Positions 7,692 to 16,310 of a stretch of DNA of 42,935 nt are shown one piece after another. This DNA is from an uncultured Verrucomicrobia subdivision 3 bacterium. GTDB lineage: Bacteria; Verrucomicrobiota; Verrucomicrobiia; Limisphaerales; UBA11358. Position 1 is the first letter of the stretch. Each line of letters starts with the position of its first letter. The notes under the pieces are model-generated. The model was given only the letters and a program-made list of their open reading frames with translations. It was not told the origin of the DNA and made no database searches. The translations under genes and the position numbers were made by a program. Where the stretch lies: positions 1 through 42,935 of the forward strand of contig CAIJGS010000140.1 in the NCBI GenBank assembly GCA_903820285.1, in the 5' to 3' direction.

Positions 7692-8342
7692 ATGTTGCAG
7701 AGCGGCCCGGAAACGCGTCGGCAGATCCTCTCGGCGGCGCTGAAGCGCTTTGCCGATGCCGGATATGCCACGACTTCGGTGCAGCAAATTGTGGGCGATG
7801 CGCGGGTTTCCAAGCCGGCGCTGTATTATTATTTTCAGGACAAGGCGGATTTGTTCCGGGCACTGGTGCATGAGGCGCATGACGAGCGGTACCGCATCCT
7901 CCGGGAGGCGGCGGCGCAGAACACGGGCATTCAGGCGCAGCTGGAGGCCATTCTGGAAACGCTCTTTGATTATTGCTGCCGGAACCGGAATTTGATGCGG
8001 CTGTCGTTCGGCACCATGTTCACCTCCGCCGGTGAATTGCCGGACAACCTGGCCTGTACGGAAAAGTGCGAGCGGAATTTTGAATTTGTCCATGAGCTGA
8101 TCCAAGCAGCCCAGAAAAAGGGCGAACTGAGCCGGGACTTTGACAGCCGGGAGCTGGCGTACGGCATTTACGGCCATGTGAATTTTTATCTGGTGTCGCA
8201 CCTGATCGCGCCGGATTTCAAGCCCGACCGGCTGACGGCCCAGCGGATTGTAAAGTTGTTTCTGGCCGGAGCCGGCGGCACAAAGGGTCGCAAAATCTTA
8301 AAACGCAAAGTTAAACCGAAATTTAATACGAAAATCGCATGA
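7692..8342 (+). CDS. TetR/AcrR family transcriptional repressor
   Basis: The 216-residue protein has a textbook TetR N-terminal helix-turn-helix domain. PETRRQILSAALKRFADAGY (about residues 5-24) is followed by ATTSVQQIVGDARVSKPALYYYF and the DKADLFRALV helix. The C-terminal ligand-binding domain is divergent, as usual, and ends in a basic tail rich in Lys. It is the first gene of the efflux operon, and its stop overlaps the next start (ATGA). It should repress the operon from the palindrome at 7676-7687 and be released by a drug or metabolite ligand. The ligand cannot be inferred. Confidence 0.93.
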   Translation: MLQSGPETRRQILSAALKRFADAGYATTSVQQIVGDARVSKPALYYYFQDKADLFRALVHEAHDERYRILREAAAQNTGIQAQLEAILETLFDYCCRNRNLMRLSFGTMFTSAGELPDNLACTEKCERNFEFVHELIQAAQKKGELSRDFDSRELAYGIYGHVNFYLVSHLIAPDFKPDRLTAQRIVKLFLAGAGGTKGRKILKRKVKPKFNTKIA

Positions 8343-9454
8343 ATAAGAAACTGCTATTGGGAATTGTCCTGGTCATCGTGATCGGCGGTGCGCTGGTGAC
8401 GGTGAAGGTAATTCAATTCAAAACCATGATTGGCGCAGCCGCCCTGTTTGCCCCGCCACCGGAAACGGTGTCCGCCAGCCTGGCCACGGATGAACAATGG
8501 CCGGAAACCCTGCCCGCCGTGGGCTCGGTGAGCGCGGCGCAGGGCGTAACGGTCGCCCCGGAAATTGCGGGCACGGTGAGTGAAATTGATTTTGAGTCCG
8601 GCGCGACCGTCCAGAAGGGCGACCTGCTACTGAAACTGGACACCTCCACGGAGGAAGCCCAGTTGCGCGCGCTGGAAGCCCAAGCCAAGCTGGCGCGGCT
8701 GAACGCGGAGCGCACCCGCCAGTTGCGCACCGACAAAACGGTTTCGCAATCCGAAGTGGATGCGTCCGAGGGGGCGCTGGAACAGGCGGAAGCCAATGCG
8801 GACAATGTACGTGCCACCATCGCCAAGAAAAATATCCGCGCCCCTTTTACCGGCAAGCTCGGCATCCGGTTGGTGAATCTGGGTGAATCGCTGAATGTCG
8901 GTGCGGGCATCGTTTCCTTGCAGGCGCTGGCGCCGGTTTATGTGGATTTTTCGCTGTCGCAGCAGGAACTGGCCCGTATCCAGACGGGCCTGCCCGTCCG
9001 TGTCACTTCAGACAGCTATGCCGACAAATCTTTTACCGGCACGGTGACTGCCATCAACCCCGATCTCGACACCACCACGCGCACCATCCGGGTGCGAGCC
9101 ACGTTTGACAACGCGGATGACTTGCTGCGCCCCGGCATGTTTGTGCGCGCCACGGTGGAACTCCCCGGCACGAAGCCGGTGCTGGTCATTCCCTCCACCG
9201 CCGTGCTGGGCGCGCCGTATGGCGATTCCGTGTTTGTGATCAACGGCACCACCAATCAGGTGGTGGAACAGAAATTCATCCGCACCGGCCGCAACCGGGG
9301 CGATTTTGTAAGCGTAGAGAGCGGCCTGAAGGCAGGCGACAAGGTGGTGACGGCCGGCGTGTTCAAACTGCGCAACGGCACGAGCGTGACGGAAAACAAT
9401 AATACCAACGTGGTTCCCAAAACCTCCACCACCCCCACCCCGCCGAACAGCTGA
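8339..9454 (+). CDS. RND efflux periplasmic adaptor (membrane fusion protein)
   Basis: This 371-residue AcrA/MexE-type adaptor is anchored by an N-terminal membrane helix (about 4-25) with no lipobox. The lipoyl half (VSAAQGVTVAPEIAGTVSEI and GATVQKGDLLLKLD) precedes a helical hairpin (about 105-160) with RTDKTVSQSEVDASE. The second lipoyl half NIRAPFTGKLGIRLVNLGES and a beta-barrel with VYVDFSLSQQEL follow. It bridges the inner-membrane pump to an outer-membrane channel. The start codon overlaps the tetR stop as ATGA. The C-terminus is an Asn/Thr/Pro-rich low-complexity tail. The RND pump gene follows after 74 bp. Confidence 0.93.
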   Translation: MNKKLLLGIVLVIVIGGALVTVKVIQFKTMIGAAALFAPPPETVSASLATDEQWPETLPAVGSVSAAQGVTVAPEIAGTVSEIDFESGATVQKGDLLLKLDTSTEEAQLRALEAQAKLARLNAERTRQLRTDKTVSQSEVDASEGALEQAEANADNVRATIAKKNIRAPFTGKLGIRLVNLGESLNVGAGIVSLQALAPVYVDFSLSQQELARIQTGLPVRVTSDSYADKSFTGTVTAINPDLDTTTRTIRVRATFDNADDLLRPGMFVRATVELPGTKPVLVIPSTAVLGAPYGDSVFVINGTTNQVVEQKFIRTGRNRGDFVSVESGLKAGDKVVTAGVFKLRNGTSVTENNNTNVVPKTSTTPTPPNS

Positions 9455-9528
9455 ACCGGCGGCGATTTCACTTTTATCCATCTCATGCAATTTGCCAGCG
9501 TCATTTCGGAATCTGAAAGCGCGATGCC

Positions 9529-12500
9529 ATGAAATCCATTACCGACCTTTTCATCCGCCGGCCAGTGCTCGCGGTGGTGGTGAACCTGATCATTCTGATC
9601 GCCGGTTTGCAGGCCATCAGTTCACTGAACGTGCGGCAGTATCCGCGCAACGAAAACGCCACCATCACCATCACCACGGTGTATGTGGGCGCGAGCGCGG
9701 ACCTCGTGCGCGGCTTCGTCACCCAGCCGCTGGAACGCGCCATCGCGGCGGCGGACGGCATCGATTACATCGAATCCGCCAGCAAGCTCGGCCTCTCCAC
9801 GATTACGGCGCGGCTGAAGCTGAATTACGACGCCAAGAAGGCGCTCACGGAAATCAATTCCAAGGTGAGCCAGGTGCGCAACGACCTGCCGCCGGAAGCG
9901 GAAATCCCGACCATCAACATCGAGACGGCAGACTCCCAATTCGCCTCGGCCTACCTGAGCTTTTCCTCCGGCATCCTGGAGGCAAACCAAATCACGGATT
10001 ACTTGACCCGCATTGTGCAGCCCCGCCTCGCGGCGCTGGAAGGCGTGCAGCGCGCAGACATTTTGGGCGGTCGTACGTTTGCCATGCGCATCTGGTTGAA
10101 GCCGGATCGGCTGGCGGCGTTCAACATCAGCCCAAACCAGGTCCGCGTGGCGCTCTCGGCGAATAACTTCCTTTCCGCCGTCGGTCATACCAAAGGCTCG
10201 CTCATCGAAGTGAACCTCACGGCGAATACGGATCTGCGGTCGGTGGATGAATTCAAAAATCTGGTGGTGCGCCAGAACGGCGACCAGTTGGTGCGGTTGC
10301 AGGACATCGCGGATGTGTCACTCGGGGCGGAAGATTACGACAGCGAAGTGCGCTTCACGGGCGAACGCGCCGTGTTCATGGGCGTGTGGGTGCTGCCCAA
10401 CGCCAATTCGCTGGACGTCATCAAACGCGTCCGCACGGAAATGGCAGCCATTGAAAAGGAACTGCCCACCGGCCTGAAGGGTCGCGTGGCCTATGACGCC
10501 ACCAAGTACATTGACGATGCCATCCATGAAGTAATGAAGACCCTCACGGAGACGCTGTTAATTGTCTCGGTGGTCATCTTCCTGTTCCTCGGTTCCATCC
10601 GCTCGGTGATGATTCCGCTGGTGGCGATTCCGCTGTCCCTCATCGGCGGCATTTTCCTGATGCAGTCGCTGGGCTTCTCGCTGAACCTGTTGACACTGCT
10701 GGCGATCGTGCTCTCGGTCGGTCTGGTGGTAGACGATGCGATCGTGGTGGTGGAAAACGTGGAGCGGCATATCCGCGAAGGCAAAACACCCATCAACGCT
10801 GCGCTGGTTGGCGCACGCGAACTGGTCGGCCCCATCATTGCGATGACCATCACGCTGGCGGCGGTGTATGCGCCGATTGCGTTTCAAGGCGGGCTGACCG
10901 GCTCGTTGTTCCGCGAATTCGCCCTTACGCTGGCAGGCGCGGTATTCATCTCCGGCGTCGTGGCGCTGACTCTCTCGCCCGTCATGGCATCGCGACTGCT
11001 GAGCCATGACCGCGAAGATCGCGGATTTGTGGGTCGTGTGAACCGCGATTTTGACCGGCTGAAAGTCTTTTACGGCCGGGTACTGGACAAAACCCTGACA
11101 ATGCGCCCGACCATTTACATCATCTGGATCTGCCTCAGCCTGCTGGCAATTCCAATGTATATGATGTCCGCAAACGAACTGGCGCCCACGGAAGATCAGG
11201 GTGTGGTATTCGGCATTGTGGAAGGCCCGGCCAATTCGACCATTGAACAGGCCTCCTTCTATGCGGACGCCGTTAACAACCTGTTCCAAACCGTGCCTGA
11301 AATGGAGCAGTCGTTCCAATTGACCATGCCGGACAGCGGTTTTAGCGGCATGGTGCTGAAACCCTGGGGCGAGCGGAAACGCACGGTGTTCAAGATTCAG
11401 CCGGAAGTGCAGATGATGGTTAACCAGGTGCCGGGCATCCGGCTGCTGATGGTCACGCCCCCTGCCCTGCCCGGCGGCGGCCAGTTCCCGGTGGAATTTG
11501 TGATATCCTCGACCTCGGAACCTGAGCAGCTGCTGCCCTATGCCCAGCAGATTGCCCAGATGGCGGCCACCAACGGCATGTTTGCCTTTCCGCCGATCAT
11601 CGATACCAAGATTGACCAGCCCGAGGTGGAACTCGTGATTGACCGCGACAAGGTGGCGGCGCTGGGTCTGGACCTGCAAACGGTGGGCTCCGATCTTTCC
11701 GCGCTCGTCGGCGGCAATTATGTGAACCGCTTCAACCTGGCGGGCCGCAGCTATAAGGTGATTCCCCAGCTCCGCCGCGGCTCGCGCCTGAACGCGGACC
11801 AGCTGGAAAGCGCCTACGTGAAAGGTCCTGGCAAAGAGCTCATTCAGGTGAGCACCTTTGCGCATTTCGAGAAGAAGACCACCCCGCGCTCGCTCAACCG
11901 TTTCCAGCAGTTGAACTCCATCAAGCTGAGCGGCGTGGCCATTGTGCCGCTGGGCACGGCGCTGACCTTTTTGGAAACGGAGAGCCGCAAAATTCTGCCG
12001 GCCGGCAGCCGCGTGGATTATACCGGTGAATCCCGCCAGTTGCGCACGGAAGGTAACAAGTTCATTCCGGCGCTGATTTTGTCCGTCACACTCATCTTCC
12101 TGGTGCTGGCGGCGCAGTTCAACAGCTTCCGCGATCCGCTCATCATCCTGCTCGGCTCGGTGCCGCTGGCGATGTTCGGCGCGCTGATCTTCTGCTTCCT
12201 GAAAATGCCGAATCCCAACATTCCCTTCTGGACGAATGGCTGGACGACCACGCTGAATATTTATTCGCAGGTCGGGTTGGTAACGCTGATCGGCCTGGTG
12301 TCCAAGAACGGCATTCTGATCGTGCAATTTGCCAATGAGCTCCAGCGTGCGGGCCGGACTAAAATAGTTGCCATCCGCGAAGCCTCGCTGCTGCGGTTGC
12401 GCCCGGTGCTGATGACCAGTGTGGCCACGGTGGCCGGGCATTTTCCGCTCACCATGGTGACGGGTGCCGGCGCGGCGGCCCGTAATTCAATTGGTCTCGT

Positions 12501-12630
12501 GATCGTCTCGGGCATGGCCTTGGGCACGATCTTCACGCTGCTGGTGATCCCGGCCATCTATGTCCTGATCGCCAAGGATCACGCCAACGAAAAAGCGGTG
12601 CCGATGAACGCGGATGGAACTGACATATGA
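9529..12630 (+). CDS. Efflux RND transporter permease (HAE-1 type)
   Basis: The 1033-residue inner-membrane pump has the full AcrB/MexF length and starts with the family-typical KSITDLFIRRPVLAVVVNL. The proton-relay residues are present: Asp402-Asp403 in GLVVDDAIVVVENVERH (TM4) and Lys926 in GLVSKNGILIVQFANEL (TM10). The duplicated layout of membrane halves and two large periplasmic loops is intact. It exports hydrophobic or amphiphilic compounds using the proton gradient. Its stop overlaps the EmrA-like start by four bases (ATGA), tying it to the MFS part of the operon. The substrate is unknown. Confidence 0.96.
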   Translation: MKSITDLFIRRPVLAVVVNLIILIAGLQAISSLNVRQYPRNENATITITTVYVGASADLVRGFVTQPLERAIAAADGIDYIESASKLGLSTITARLKLNYDAKKALTEINSKVSQVRNDLPPEAEIPTINIETADSQFASAYLSFSSGILEANQITDYLTRIVQPRLAALEGVQRADILGGRTFAMRIWLKPDRLAAFNISPNQVRVALSANNFLSAVGHTKGSLIEVNLTANTDLRSVDEFKNLVVRQNGDQLVRLQDIADVSLGAEDYDSEVRFTGERAVFMGVWVLPNANSLDVIKRVRTEMAAIEKELPTGLKGRVAYDATKYIDDAIHEVMKTLTETLLIVSVVIFLFLGSIRSVMIPLVAIPLSLIGGIFLMQSLGFSLNLLTLLAIVLSVGLVVDDAIVVVENVERHIREGKTPINAALVGARELVGPIIAMTITLAAVYAPIAFQGGLTGSLFREFALTLAGAVFISGVVALTLSPVMASRLLSHDREDRGFVGRVNRDFDRLKVFYGRVLDKTLTMRPTIYIIWICLSLLAIPMYMMSANELAPTEDQGVVFGIVEGPANSTIEQASFYADAVNNLFQTVPEMEQSFQLTMPDSGFSGMVLKPWGERKRTVFKIQPEVQMMVNQVPGIRLLMVTPPALPGGGQFPVEFVISSTSEPEQLLPYAQQIAQMAATNGMFAFPPIIDTKIDQPEVELVIDRDKVAALGLDLQTVGSDLSALVGGNYVNRFNLAGRSYKVIPQLRRGSRLNADQLESAYVKGPGKELIQVSTFAHFEKKTTPRSLNRFQQLNSIKLSGVAIVPLGTALTFLETESRKILPAGSRVDYTGESRQLRTEGNKFIPALILSVTLIFLVLAAQFNSFRDPLIILLGSVPLAMFGALIFCFLKMPNPNIPFWTNGWTTTLNIYSQVGLVTLIGLVSKNGILIVQFANELQRAGRTKIVAIREASLLRLRPVLMTSVATVAGHFPLTMVTGAGAAARNSIGLVIVSGMALGTIFTLLVIPAIYVLIAKDHANEKAVPMNADGTDI

Positions 12631-13832
12631 GTGATACGCCCACGCCGGAAACCCCGGCCAAAAAAAAATTGCAATCGCCCCTCGTCCTTTGGTCCATTGC
12701 CATCGTGGCGGGGGTCGGCATCTATTTCGGCCTCGTTTATCTGGTGGAAGTGTTCACGCACGAATCCACGGATGATGCCTTCATTGCGGGCCATGTCATT
12801 TCGCTGGCGCCACGCGTGGCCGGCCAAGTGACCGACGTGAAGGTGCTGGACAACCAGTTGGTGAATTCCAACGACCTGCTGGTGGCGATTGATCCGGCGG
12901 ATTATGACATTGCGCTGGCACAGAAGCAGGCAACGGCGGATGCCCAAGAGGCCAGCTACCGGACCATGATTGCGGCCGGCGAACTGATGCGGCTGAAGGT
13001 TACCACCGCCGGCGCGGCGGTGCGCAAGGCGAAGGCGGACGAGGCGGCGGCAGAAGCTACTGCCGTCCGGGCCAAGGCGGATTTTGTCCGCGCCACGGAA
13101 CTGCGACATCAAAACACCATTTCCCAGTCCGAATTTGACGCGGCCAAGGCCGCCAGCACCCAGGCGGAGGCCGACTGGAAGTCCGCCTTGGAAAGCTCGG
13201 CGGAGTCCGTTGCCAAGGTGGATGAAGCCAATCAGGCGCTCGCGGCCGCCCTGGCGCAGACCGCCACCGTGCAGGCGCAGTGGCGCGAGGCGCAAACCAA
13301 CACCGCCGAAGCCCGGCTAAACCTGACCTACACCAAAATCGTGGCCCCGGCGGCCGGCCGCATCACCCGCAAGGCCGTGGAAACTGGCGATTATGTGCAG
13401 ACTGGCCAGCAGTTGCTGTCCATCGTGCCCATGGAGGTCTGGGTGGTGGCCAACTTCAAGGAATCGCAGTTGAAAAACATGCAGCCCGGGCAGCCGGTCA
13501 GCGTGGCCATTGATGCCTTGGGCGGACGCATTTTTGCCGCGCACGTGGATAGTATCCAAGCCGGCAGCGGCGCACAATTCAGTCTGCTGCCCCCGGAAAA
13601 TGCCACCGGCAACTTTGTGAAAGTCATCCAGCGCGTGCCGGTGAAAATCGTGTTTGATGAACCGCTGCCCGCCGACAAGGTGATCGGCCCCGGCCTGTCG
13701 GTGACGCCCGATGTGCAGACCAGCAAGTTTGTGATGCCTGCGTGGGCGCTAGCGCTGATCGCCGGGATCATTGCGGGTCCAACAGCTTTGGGCTTCCTGC
13801 TCCTAGGCAACCGCAAAACGGCCGCGAAGTAA
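12627..13832 (+). CDS. emrA: EmrA/HlyD-type adaptor of an MFS drug-efflux system
   Basis: The 401-residue adaptor has an N-terminal membrane helix (about 18-41), then ESTDDAFIAGHVISLAPRVAG, the standard EmrA lipoyl entry. A long Ala/Glu-rich helical hairpin (about 85-225), the second lipoyl half YTKIVAPAAGRITRKAVE and a barrel with VVANFKESQLKNMQPGQPV follow. Unusually, it ends in a second strongly hydrophobic segment (about 371-394) followed by NRKTAAK. EmrA proteins normally lack this. That would place both termini in the cytoplasm. It is translationally coupled to the RND pump upstream and lies six bp before emrB. Confidence 0.9.
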   Translation: MSDTPTPETPAKKKLQSPLVLWSIAIVAGVGIYFGLVYLVEVFTHESTDDAFIAGHVISLAPRVAGQVTDVKVLDNQLVNSNDLLVAIDPADYDIALAQKQATADAQEASYRTMIAAGELMRLKVTTAGAAVRKAKADEAAAEATAVRAKADFVRATELRHQNTISQSEFDAAKAASTQAEADWKSALESSAESVAKVDEANQALAAALAQTATVQAQWREAQTNTAEARLNLTYTKIVAPAAGRITRKAVETGDYVQTGQQLLSIVPMEVWVVANFKESQLKNMQPGQPVSVAIDALGGRIFAAHVDSIQAGSGAQFSLLPPENATGNFVKVIQRVPVKIVFDEPLPADKVIGPGLSVTPDVQTSKFVMPAWALALIAGIIAGPTALGFLLLGNRKTAAK

Positions 13833-13838
13833 GGTTGC

Positions 13839-15401
13839 ATGCAAGCGGAATGGCAACCCCGCCACAGCCCCTGGCTTATCGCCGTGGGCGTGATGCTGGC
13901 TACCTTCATGGAGGTGCTGGACACCTCCATTGCGAACATCGCACTGCCGCACATTGCCGGCAGCCTGTCGGCCACGCCGGAGGAAACCACGTGGGTGCTG
14001 ACGAGCTACCTCGTTTCCAACGCCATTGTGCTGCCCATGACCGGCTGGCTGGCGAATTATTTTGGCCGCAAGCGCCTGTTCATCGCCTGTATTTTCATGT
14101 TCACGCTGGCCTCGGCCCTGTGCGGCCTGGCGTGGGATCTGCCCAGCCTGATCGTGGCGCGCATTCTGCAAGGCATCGGCGGCGGGGCGATGGTGCCGAT
14201 CGCGCAATCCATCATGCTGGAAAGTTTTCCCCGGCAAAAGCGCGGTGCCGCCATGGCGATCTTTGCCCAGGGTGTGGTGGTGGCTCCGATTTTGGGACCG
14301 ACCGTGGGCGGCTGGATCACGGACAATTATTCGTGGCGCTGGATTTTTTATATCAACCTGCCCGTCGGTCTGTTTGCGATGTTCATGGCCGAATGGCTGG
14401 TGGAAGATCCGCCTTACATCAAACGCGACAAGTCCGCCACGATTGATTTCCTCGGGTTCGGCCTGCTGGCCATCTGGCTGGCCACCCTGCAGGTGGTGCT
14501 GGACAAGGGGCAGGAAGCCGACTGGTTCAACGCCGAATGGGTGCGCTGGTTTACGGCCACTTCCATCGCCGCCCTGATTGGTTTTATCTGGTGGGAGTTC
14601 ACCACTGATCATCCGCTGGTAAATTTGCGCGTGTTCAAATACCGCAACTTCACCCTTGGCCTAACCCTCATGACTACGCTCGGAGCCATCCTTTATGGCA
14701 CCACCGCGCAGTTGCCGCTGATGATGCAGACGCTCATGGGCTATCCGGCGCTGCAAAGCGGCTATGCGATGAGCCCGCGCGGCATTGCGGCCTTCGTGAC
14801 GACGTTTTTTGTGGGGCGATTGCTGGGCAAAATCCGGGCGCGCTGGATGTTATGTTTTGGGTTCGTGATGCTGACCATCTCCTCGTTCATGCTGAGCCGG
14901 ATCAATCTGGACGTGGCCCAAATCAACATCATCTGGCCGAGCATTGTGAACGGCATTGCCATCAGCTTCATTTTCGTGCCGCTCACCACCACCACCATGA
15001 GCCAGCTCAGCCAGCAGGAACTGGGCAACGCGAGCGGGTTATACAATCTCATGCGCAATCTGGGCGGCAGCATTGGCATTGCCTTTGTCACCACCATGCT
15101 CGCACGCGGCGCGCAGGTGCATCAGGCGCTAATGGTGGAACATCTCACGCCAACCAACCCGGCCTATGTGCAGCGTTTTCAGGCCGCGAGAAAGGCTCTT
15201 TCATTGCATACCGATCCGGTGACCGCCACCCATCAGGCTTACGCCGCCGTCTATTCCCTGCTCGATCAGCAGGCGCATCTGTGGGCGTTCATGGACAACT
15301 TTTTTATCTTTGGCATCATGTCCATTCTGGCGGCACCGTTAATTTTTCTCTTCAAACGGGTCACGCCGGCCGCCAAACCGCCGCCGGCGGCCGGCCATTG
15401 A
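13839..15401 (+). CDS. emrB: DHA2-family MFS drug exporter (EmrB-like)
   Basis: The 520-residue protein has about 14 hydrophobic spans, as expected of the DHA2 family. Family motifs include MEVLDTSIANIALPHIAGSL (TM1), the GWLANYFGRKRLF loop, and motif C in VAPILGPTVGGWITDNYSWR. It exports compounds by proton antiport and works with an EmrA-type adaptor, which precedes it directly. It is the last gene of the operon. Its stop lies only three bases from the stop of the convergent pseudopilin gene, and no hairpin separates them. The C-terminus is Pro/Ala-rich. Confidence 0.94.
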   Translation: MQAEWQPRHSPWLIAVGVMLATFMEVLDTSIANIALPHIAGSLSATPEETTWVLTSYLVSNAIVLPMTGWLANYFGRKRLFIACIFMFTLASALCGLAWDLPSLIVARILQGIGGGAMVPIAQSIMLESFPRQKRGAAMAIFAQGVVVAPILGPTVGGWITDNYSWRWIFYINLPVGLFAMFMAEWLVEDPPYIKRDKSATIDFLGFGLLAIWLATLQVVLDKGQEADWFNAEWVRWFTATSIAALIGFIWWEFTTDHPLVNLRVFKYRNFTLGLTLMTTLGAILYGTTAQLPLMMQTLMGYPALQSGYAMSPRGIAAFVTTFFVGRLLGKIRARWMLCFGFVMLTISSFMLSRINLDVAQINIIWPSIVNGIAISFIFVPLTTTTMSQLSQQELGNASGLYNLMRNLGGSIGIAFVTTMLARGAQVHQALMVEHLTPTNPAYVQRFQAARKALSLHTDPVTATHQAYAAVYSLLDQQAHLWAFMDNFFIFGIMSILAAPLIFLFKRVTPAAKPPPAAGH

Positions 15402-15404
15402 CGG

Positions 15405-16208
15405 TTACTCCCAGCGCGTCGCTTTCAAGGACGTCAGGCTGGTCACAAACGCCGCATCCAGATCGCTCGTATCCTGGCTGTAAAAACAGGCGCGGGTGGT
15501 GCCGGAGGCATCCCAACTGGTAAAGAAATACATTTCGTTGAACTTGCTCCACAAGGCCGAGCCATCGCATCGCGCCTCGCTGCCGCCGGCCGGAACGTTG
15601 CCGTTCTTATGCGGCGGCAGATGCAGATAGGCATCCGGATTGCTGGGGTCGGTGCCGCCCCACACGCCATTGACCTTGATAACCGCGTCGGCCGCCAGCG
15701 TCCAGAAGGGTTTGGCCTGACCCAGTTTGACGGGACTGTGCGACGGCACACCGCCGGAATATTGCGGGTTATACCAGGTGGTAATGCCGCCAAAATATTG
15801 GTAGCCCAGCACCCATTGTGGCGGCTGGCCAACTGGATTGGGCTGATAGATCGGCAACCCGGGACGGTTGGGACAGGACCAGATGGTCGGGGTATTGGTC
15901 TGGACGGTCAGACCAACCGCTGCCGCCGCCGTTGCGTCCGGCGGGTTAAGAGCGATCTGGCAGAAGGCCGTGCCCACGGTGCGCGCCTGCATGACCACAT
16001 CCTGGTTATCTCCGGCGTAGACCGCGGTACCCAAGGCCACCTGCCGCATGTTATTGATGTCCTGGATGCGCTTGGCCTTTTCCTTGGCCGAGGCCAGGGC
16101 GGGCAGCAGCATGGCGGCGAGAATGGCGATGATCGCAATGACCACGAGGAGTTCGATCAGGGTGAATCCGTTCGCGGGTTTAGGTTTGCCGGGAATTTCC
16201 GTTTTCAT
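15405..16208 (-). CDS. Type II/IV pseudopilin-like protein (prepilin N-terminal methylation domain, H...DG tail)
   Basis: The 267-residue product has a short basic leader ending in Gly14, then [20 protein letters not shown], the prepilin peptidase site and membrane/assembly helix with Glu at mature position 5. The globular part contains [20 protein letters not shown]. It also has the Verrucomicrobia/Planctomycetes-type C-terminal motif from His200 to Asp215-Gly216 (HKNGN...RCDGSALW). It is processed at the inner membrane and may join a pseudopilus or remain a monomeric exported protein. Phyla with this type encode dozens of paralogues. It lies downstream of the large beta-repeat gene, beyond a terminator. 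No Shine-Dalgarno site is seen. Confidence 0.88.
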   Translation of the reverse strand: MKTEIPGKPKPANGFTLIELLVVIAIIAILAAMLLPALASAKEKAKRIQDINNMRQVALGTAVYAGDNQDVVMQARTVGTAFCQIALNPPDATAAAAVGLTVQTNTPTIWSCPNRPGLPIYQPNPVGQPPQWVLGYQYFGGITTWYNPQYSGGVPSHSPVKLGQAKPFWTLAADAVIKVNGVWGGTDPSNPDAYLHLPPHKNGNVPAGGSEARCDGSALWSKFNEMYFFTSWDASGTTRACFYSQDTSDLDAAFVTSLTSLKATRWE

Positions 16209-16234
16209 GATGTTGGAAGTTGATATTGATGCTT

Positions 16235-16268
16235 AAAGAAAAAGGGAGCCACCCGCAGGTGGCTCCCT
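16235..16268 (-). terminator. Rho-independent terminator of the beta-repeat protein gene
   Basis: A perfect 11-bp stem (agggagccacc at 16243-16253 with ggtggctccct at 16258-16268) has a four-base loop. Read on the minus strand it is followed by TTTT-C-TTT. It lies 42 bp past the stop of the 1362-residue gene and just upstream of the pseudopilin start, so the two genes are probably separate transcripts or are linked only by partial read-through. Confidence 0.9.
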
Positions 16269-16310
16269 GGTTACCACATTATTACTTTGGCATGCGCAAC
16301 TGGCGACCGC

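Noticed and set aside
10558..12441. 627-codon minus-strand frame inside the RND pump gene
   Set aside because: Antisense shadow of a high-GC gene; very rich in His, Arg and Gln with no recognisable motif.
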